Source: Chryseobacterium rhizoplanae (lineage in GTDB: Bacteria; Bacteroidota; Bacteroidia; Flavobacteriales; Weeksellaceae). Taken from it: a stretch of DNA of 64,000 nt. Of this stretch, positions 60,270 to 64,000 are shown in pieces. How positions within the stretch are numbered: position 1 is the stretch's first letter; every line of letters begins with the position of its first letter. Position numbers and translations under genes: made by a program. The DNA lies in NCBI RefSeq assembly GCF_900182655.1, contig NZ_FXTC01000011.1, positions 1 to 64,000 of the forward strand, read 5' to 3'. Below the pieces are notes generated by a model that was given only the letters and a program-made list of their open reading frames with translations, ran no database searches and was not told the DNA's origin.

Positions 60270-61439
60270 CTAATCTTTATTTTCCTCCAGCTTATGTACT
60301 TTCTTCGTTCCTTCATACATTTCGTACTGTAAAAATCTCGTTTCCAGCTTCCCGTTGAAAAGTTTGATCTTTCTTGAAGGGCGTAAACCAATTTTCTTCA
60401 CGGCTTCAAGATCAGAAGAGATCAGCCATGCTAATGTATTCGGATAATTAGTTTTGAAGGTATCTCCGATTTTCTTGTAGAAATCATCATCATTAATGGA
60501 AATTCTCTCGTCATATGGAGGATTGAATACCATCAATAAAGGGAAAAGTTCCTTTTTAGACTCAAAGAAGTTTTGTTTTTTAATCTCAATAACATCTTCC
60601 ATTTCTGCCGCTTCTACATTCATTCTTGCAGCGTTCAGCATTCTTGCATCAATGTCATATCCAACAATTTTCCCATCAAACTGTCTGACTCTGTTGATTC
60701 TGAATTCTTTAATTTTCGAGAACAATTCTGCATCATAATTATTCCAGTTCTGGAATCCGAATCTCTTTCTGAAGATCTGAGCCGGAAGATCCATAGCAAT
60801 CATAGCCGCTTCAATCAGCAATGTTCCGGAACCGCACATAGGATCAAGGAAATTTCCTTTTCCGTCCCATCCTGCCAGCTGAAGCATTCCGCTCGCCAGC
60901 ACTTCATTGATAGGAGCTTCTCCCTGTTCTCTTCTGTACCCTCTTTTAAACAAAGGATCTCCTGAAGAATCCATTGAGATCATCACCAATTCTCTGTCAA
61001 TATGAAGATGGAATTTAATATCCGGATTTCTCGTTTCTACATTCGGACGTCTTTTAAATTTTTCCTGGAAATAATCCACGATAGCATCCTTCATCTTTAA
61101 AGTCACAAACTGTGAATGTTTGAATGTTTCAGAGTTTACGGTGGCATCAATAGAGAAAGACTGGTCTACATCCATGAAGTTTTCCCACTCAAACTTGAAA
61201 AGTCTGTCATAAAACTGATGCTGGTTGAAAGCCTTGAACTCATGAATGGGCACCAGAATTTTCAATGCTGTTCTTGCAGAGTAATTGATCTTGTAAAGAA
61301 AACCCAGATCTCCTTCACAATTTACCGCCCTGTTTTTAATTTCAACATTTCTTCCACCCAATTTTTTGATTTCTTCTGCCAGAATCTGCTCCAATCCGAA
61401 GAATGTCTTTATCTGTATTTTAATATTTTCTGTATCCAT
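60270..61439 (-). CDS. THUMP-domain RNA methyltransferase, RlmL-like
   Basis: 389 residues. An N-terminal ferredoxin-like/THUMP region (about 1-160, EQILAEEIKKLGGRNVEIKN, DATVNSETFKHSQFV) binds RNA; the class I SAM-methyltransferase domain follows with FLDPMCGSGTLLIEAAMIAM (motif I), VGYDIDARMLNAARMN and the catalytic FNPPYDERISI (N-P-P-Y, N6-adenine or N2-guanine type). It matches the N-terminal half of E. coli RlmL, which makes m2G2445 in 23S rRNA, without the fused RlmK domain. The exact target here is inferred. Confidence 0.9.
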   Translation of the reverse strand: MDTENIKIQIKTFFGLEQILAEEIKKLGGRNVEIKNRAVNCEGDLGFLYKINYSARTALKILVPIHEFKAFNQHQFYDRLFKFEWENFMDVDQSFSIDATVNSETFKHSQFVTLKMKDAIVDYFQEKFKRRPNVETRNPDIKFHLHIDRELVMISMDSSGDPLFKRGYRREQGEAPINEVLASGMLQLAGWDGKGNFLDPMCGSGTLLIEAAMIAMDLPAQIFRKRFGFQNWNNYDAELFSKIKEFRINRVRQFDGKIVGYDIDARMLNAARMNVEAAEMEDVIEIKKQNFFESKKELFPLLMVFNPPYDERISINDDDFYKKIGDTFKTNYPNTLAWLISSDLEAVKKIGLRPSRKIKLFNGKLETRFLQYEMYEGTKKVHKLEENKD

Positions 61440-61539
61440 AAGTATGAATTAAAAGATTTAAAGTTTTAATAATTAAAAGATTAGCCCTCCAACTTCTTGT
61501 CCAATTGAATTTTTCAATCTCTTAATGTTGTAAAATACT

Positions 61540-61572
61540 TTGCTTTTAACCGCACAAATTTAGTTATTTTTG
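61540..61572 (+). promoter_or_regulatory. Promoter of the methyltransferase-ZIP operon
   Basis: TTG (61540-61542), a 22-base spacer and TATTTTTG (61565-61572), full consensus match. The box ends four bases before the ATG, so the transcript should be leaderless. Confidence 0.6.
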
Positions 61573-61576
61573 CATT

Positions 61577-62302
61577 ATGGAATGGTTTGAATCTTGGTTT
61601 GATACCCCTTATTATCATTTGCTTTATAGCAACAGAGACTATACTGAAGCTGAAAACTTCATTAAAAAGCTCACAGCGGACCTTCAGCTTCCGCCTCAGT
61701 CGAAAATCATAGATCTTGCCTGCGGAAAGGGAAGACACTCTGTTTTCCTCAATAAATTAGGGTATGATGTTTTGGGACTGGACCTTTCAAGACAAAGTAT
61801 TGAATCTGACAAAAAGTATGAAAATCAAACCCTCCTTTTTGAAGTTCATGATATGAGAAACCCAATTGATGCAGACCCGATGGATGCTGTATTCAATTTA
61901 TTTACAAGTTTTGGATATTTTGACAATGAAAATGATGATAAAAAAGTATTCCAATCGGTTTACAATGTATTGAAGCCCGGAGGATATTTTGTGCTGGATT
62001 ATCTGAATGAAGAGTATGTAAGAAAAACTTTAGTTCCTGAAACAGCAATCACCCGCGGTGATATAGATTTCAGGATTCTTAAAAAGATAGAGGGCAGACA
62101 TGTCATCAAAGATATCCGTTTTGAAGCAGACGGTAAACCTTTTCATTTCTTTGAAAAAGTAAAGCTTCACACATTAGAAGCCATTCATGCTTATGCTTCC
62201 GAATGCGGTTTTGAAAGAATAAAAATATGGGGAGATTATCAGCTGAATGAATTTAACAAAGAAAGTTCCCCACGTTGCATCAATTTATTTAAGAAAAAAT
62301 AA
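61577..62302 (+). CDS. Class I SAM-dependent methyltransferase
   Basis: 241 residues. Motif I (KIIDLACGKGRHSVFLNKLG, about 42-61) and motif II (YDVLGLDLSRQSIE) are clear; DAVFNLFTSFGYFDNENDDK and LKPGGYFVLDYLNEEYVRKT follow. The closest general resemblance is to small-molecule methyltransferases of the UbiE/Methyltransf_25 type. Substrate unknown. It shares a 1-base overlap (TAATG) with the ZIP transporter, so the two are cotranslated; a functional link is possible but unproven. Divergent from the THUMP gene. Confidence 0.88.
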   Translation: MEWFESWFDTPYYHLLYSNRDYTEAENFIKKLTADLQLPPQSKIIDLACGKGRHSVFLNKLGYDVLGLDLSRQSIESDKKYENQTLLFEVHDMRNPIDADPMDAVFNLFTSFGYFDNENDDKKVFQSVYNVLKPGGYFVLDYLNEEYVRKTLVPETAITRGDIDFRILKKIEGRHVIKDIRFEADGKPFHFFEKVKLHTLEAIHAYASECGFERIKIWGDYQLNEFNKESSPRCINLFKKK

Positions 62303-63030
62303 TGACAACAGTACTTTTACTGATTCTAAGTGTAATTACAGGAGTATTCCTGGGAAAACACTTTGGTAAAAAAGAAAAACTGGCCAAAAATCTACTGATC
62401 TTAAGTGCCGGTTTTTTAATTACAATCTGTCTCAATGAAGTTTTCCCTCAGGTCTATACCTCTGCAGGAAGCAATAATCTTGGGATATTTGTAATTGCAG
62501 GAGTGCTTCTACAAATGATTCTGGAAGCTCTTACCAAAGGTTTTGAACATGGCCACTTCCATCATCATAATGAACACAATATTCTTCCTGTTGCTTTAAT
62601 GGTGGGATTATTCATCCATGCTTTCATTGAAGGAATCCCTCTTGCCAATGAAGAACACGAGATGTCTCCTTATCTTTGGGGAATTGTATTTCACAATCTT
62701 CCTATTTCATTTATTCTGGGAGCATTTTTATTCAACAGAAAAGGAGAATCAAAAAGTTCTTCATCTTATCCTTCTATTCTCATTGTAGCCTTATTTGCCT
62801 TGGCTTCTCCAATGGGAATGCTGTTAGGAAACTATTTCAATCCTGATCTTCAGCCCTATTTTCTGGCTGTCGTGGGAGGAATTTTTCTTCACATTTCATC
62901 AGTGATTATTTTTGAAAGTAATAAAAATCACAATATAGACTGGGTAAAAATCGGACTGGTAGTTTTAGGAGTCTCACTTGCATTGATGATGCATCTCTTC
63001 CATCAGCACCCTTCTGCTCATTCTCATTAA
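62302..63030 (+). CDS. ZIP-family divalent metal transporter
   Basis: 242 residues with eight hydrophobic helices. The family's metal-site helices are present: LFIHAFIEGIPLANEEHEMS (H-x3-E) and VFHNLPISFILGAFLF (H-N-x-P). A His-rich cytoplasmic loop (GHFHHHNEHN) between the third and fourth helices is the usual metal-sensing loop. It imports zinc, or possibly iron or manganese, down the gradient. Its ATG overlaps the preceding stop codon. Confidence 0.92.
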   Translation: MTTVLLLILSVITGVFLGKHFGKKEKLAKNLLILSAGFLITICLNEVFPQVYTSAGSNNLGIFVIAGVLLQMILEALTKGFEHGHFHHHNEHNILPVALMVGLFIHAFIEGIPLANEEHEMSPYLWGIVFHNLPISFILGAFLFNRKGESKSSSSYPSILIVALFALASPMGMLLGNYFNPDLQPYFLAVVGGIFLHISSVIIFESNKNHNIDWVKIGLVVLGVSLALMMHLFHQHPSAHSH

Positions 63031-63035
63031 AAAAT

Positions 63036-63067
63036 AAAAAAGCTCCGGAAAATTTCCGGAGCTTTTT
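63036..63067. terminator. Bidirectional terminator
   Basis: Twelve-base arms AAGCTCCGGAAA and TTTCCGGAGCTT around one base, with As before and Ts after; between the convergent ZIP and porin genes. Confidence 0.92.
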
Positions 63068-63090
63068 ATTGTATATAGCCTATCTAAAGC

Positions 63091-64000
63091 TTAGAATTTC
63101 CATCCTACTGTAAGGAAGAAATTGTTTCTGTTATTTTTAACCTCACTTGCTGCATATGCATCGCTTTCAAAGATGTTATTAGCAGAATAATAAGATGAAT
63201 CAGAATTTCCGTCCATATATCCTCTCATAAAAGGGTTAGTGTACTTAGATGAGATATTCTGATAAGATGCATCTACATAGAATGATTTGAAATCATACCC
63301 GATACCGAAAGAAAGTGTATTTCTGTCACTTAGCATCATGTTGCTGTACGATTGATCTCCTACAGTACCTGCATCATTAAATCTACTGATCGTAAGAGCA
63401 TCAAAAGGACTTGACTGGTAGGCATAACCTCCTCTCAGTCTGAACTGCTGTACTCTGTACTCAGCTCCTACTCTTACTTCAGAAAGGTTTTTGTAATTCT
63501 CCTTAAAGAAATCATTTAATGATCTTTCTGCACCGCCATATACTTTATAATCAGGCTTTGTAAGTCCAAGGGTATAGTCTACGTTCAAAGAGAAGTTTTT
63601 ACTTGCTACAAAGGCAGCACTCACTGTTGCTTTAAGCGGTGAAGTAAACTTTCTGTTTTCAGCACCCATATCGTCCCCGTAAACAGGATCGTTATAGAAA
63701 TAATAATTTCTGTCTATCGTCCAGAATGTAGGAGTTTCAAGAGATGCTCCCACCCTGAAGTTAGGACTTAGCTTTCCAATAACCCCTAATGAAGCTGAAA
63801 AACCAGAAGATCTTTCTGTATATGGAGTATCTTGTTTACTGAATCCTTCTGTGGAATTATTGGCCAGGTTTCGGTAAAATAAAGTATCATATTGATCAAC
63901 TGAAGCGTTGAAAAAATTGAAACCTGCTCCTAAATATAAATTATGATTGTAATTCGCTCCTACCCCAAAACTCATCTTTGACAAATTACCATATCTTTCA
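63091..64000 (-). CDS. OmpP1/FadL-family outer-membrane transporter (5' end missing)
   Basis: The frame runs off the right edge: residues ERYGNLSK precede the first in-frame ATG without a stop, so about 303 residues of the C-terminal part are visible and the signal peptide and start lie outside. Beta-barrel strands alternate aromatic residues (FGVGANYNHNLYLGAGFNFF, GFSASLGVIGKLSPNFRVGA, FSLNVDYTLGLTKP, VRVGAEYRVQQFRLRGGYAY, FGIGYDFKSFYVDASYQNIS) and the chain ends NFFLTVGWKF with the aromatic C-terminal residue typical of outer-membrane barrels. FadL relatives move hydrophobic compounds such as fatty acids. The substrate is not determined. Confidence 0.85.
   Translation of the reverse strand, partial: ERYGNLSKMSFGVGANYNHNLYLGAGFNFFNASVDQYDTLFYRNLANNSTEGFSKQDTPYTERSSGFSASLGVIGKLSPNFRVGASLETPTFWTIDRNYYFYNDPVYGDDMGAENRKFTSPLKATVSAAFVASKNFSLNVDYTLGLTKPDYKVYGGAERSLNDFFKENYKNLSEVRVGAEYRVQQFRLRGGYAYQSSPFDALTISRFNDAGTVGDQSYSNMMLSDRNTLSFGIGYDFKSFYVDASYQNISSKYTNPFMRGYMDGNSDSSYYSANNIFESDAYAASEVKNNRNNFFLTVGWKF

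Overview
The window is an AT-rich bacterial chromosome segment from the phylum Bacteroidota, class Flavobacteriia, most likely Chryseobacterium or a close Weeksellaceae relative. The evidence is: many secreted proteins with type IX secretion system (T9SS) C-terminal sorting domains of both type A and type B; promoter-like TAnnTTTG boxes with TTG about 20 bases upstream; few Shine-Dalgarno sequences and several TTG starts; a DNA polymerase III alpha subunit fused to a proofreading exonuclease; a DUF3098 gene beside ftsX; and a 2-oxoacid dehydrogenase E1 with alpha and beta parts in one chain. Genus-level placement is inference. No rRNA, tRNA, CRISPR array, prophage or complete insertion sequence was recognised.

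Layout. 0-1.1 kb: gene-poor left edge with small doubtful ORFs and a hairpin resembling an insertion-sequence end. 1.1-3.7 kb: a membrane-anchored helix-hairpin-helix repeat protein converging on a beta-propeller lipoprotein. 3.8-8.0 kb: a tight minus-strand operon ftsX-DUF3098-uppP-truB-OMP-rluF, divergent from rsmA. 9.0-17.7 kb: three tandem paralogues of a choice-of-anchor L surface protein with type B sorting domains, each with its own promoter and terminator. 17.9-21.7 kb: a minus-strand housekeeping run (CPBP protease, rdgB, rnz, TIGR02757, DUF1003-like heptad-repeat protein). 22-32 kb: prfC, a DUF4349 lipoprotein, acyl-CoA dehydrogenase, an acyl-CoA synthetase, a zinc-ribbon-family coiled-coil protein that has lost its cysteines, and a Nif3-family protein. 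32.2-33.3 kb: a voltage-gated K+ channel with a C-terminal zinc ribbon, followed by a 52-aa membrane peptide. 33.4-42.4 kb: three T9SS type A surface proteins in tandem, two of them paralogues with almost identical sorting-domain DNA. 42.8-53.2 kb: dnaE, a secreted subtilisin-like protease, the fused E1, and a bestrophin channel. 53.4-60 kb: serine hydrolase, a divergent Lrp regulator and PLP lyase pair, a glycosyltransferase, a short-chain dehydrogenase and an AraC regulator. 60-64 kb: a 55-aa peptide, a THUMP rRNA methyltransferase, a SAM methyltransferase, a ZIP metal transporter, and the C-terminal part of a FadL/OmpP1 porin.

The genes are mainly core housekeeping genes (translation fidelity, RNA modification, replication, envelope) alternating with blocks of large exported proteins that probably form the variable cell surface. 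The structure least explained by standard annotation is intergenic: a composite ~180-200 bp repeat present twice in opposite orientation, several promoter boxes placed so close to the start codon that leaderless mRNAs are likely, and one terminator hairpin overlapping the next gene's promoter. I found no convincing defence system or biosynthetic cluster.
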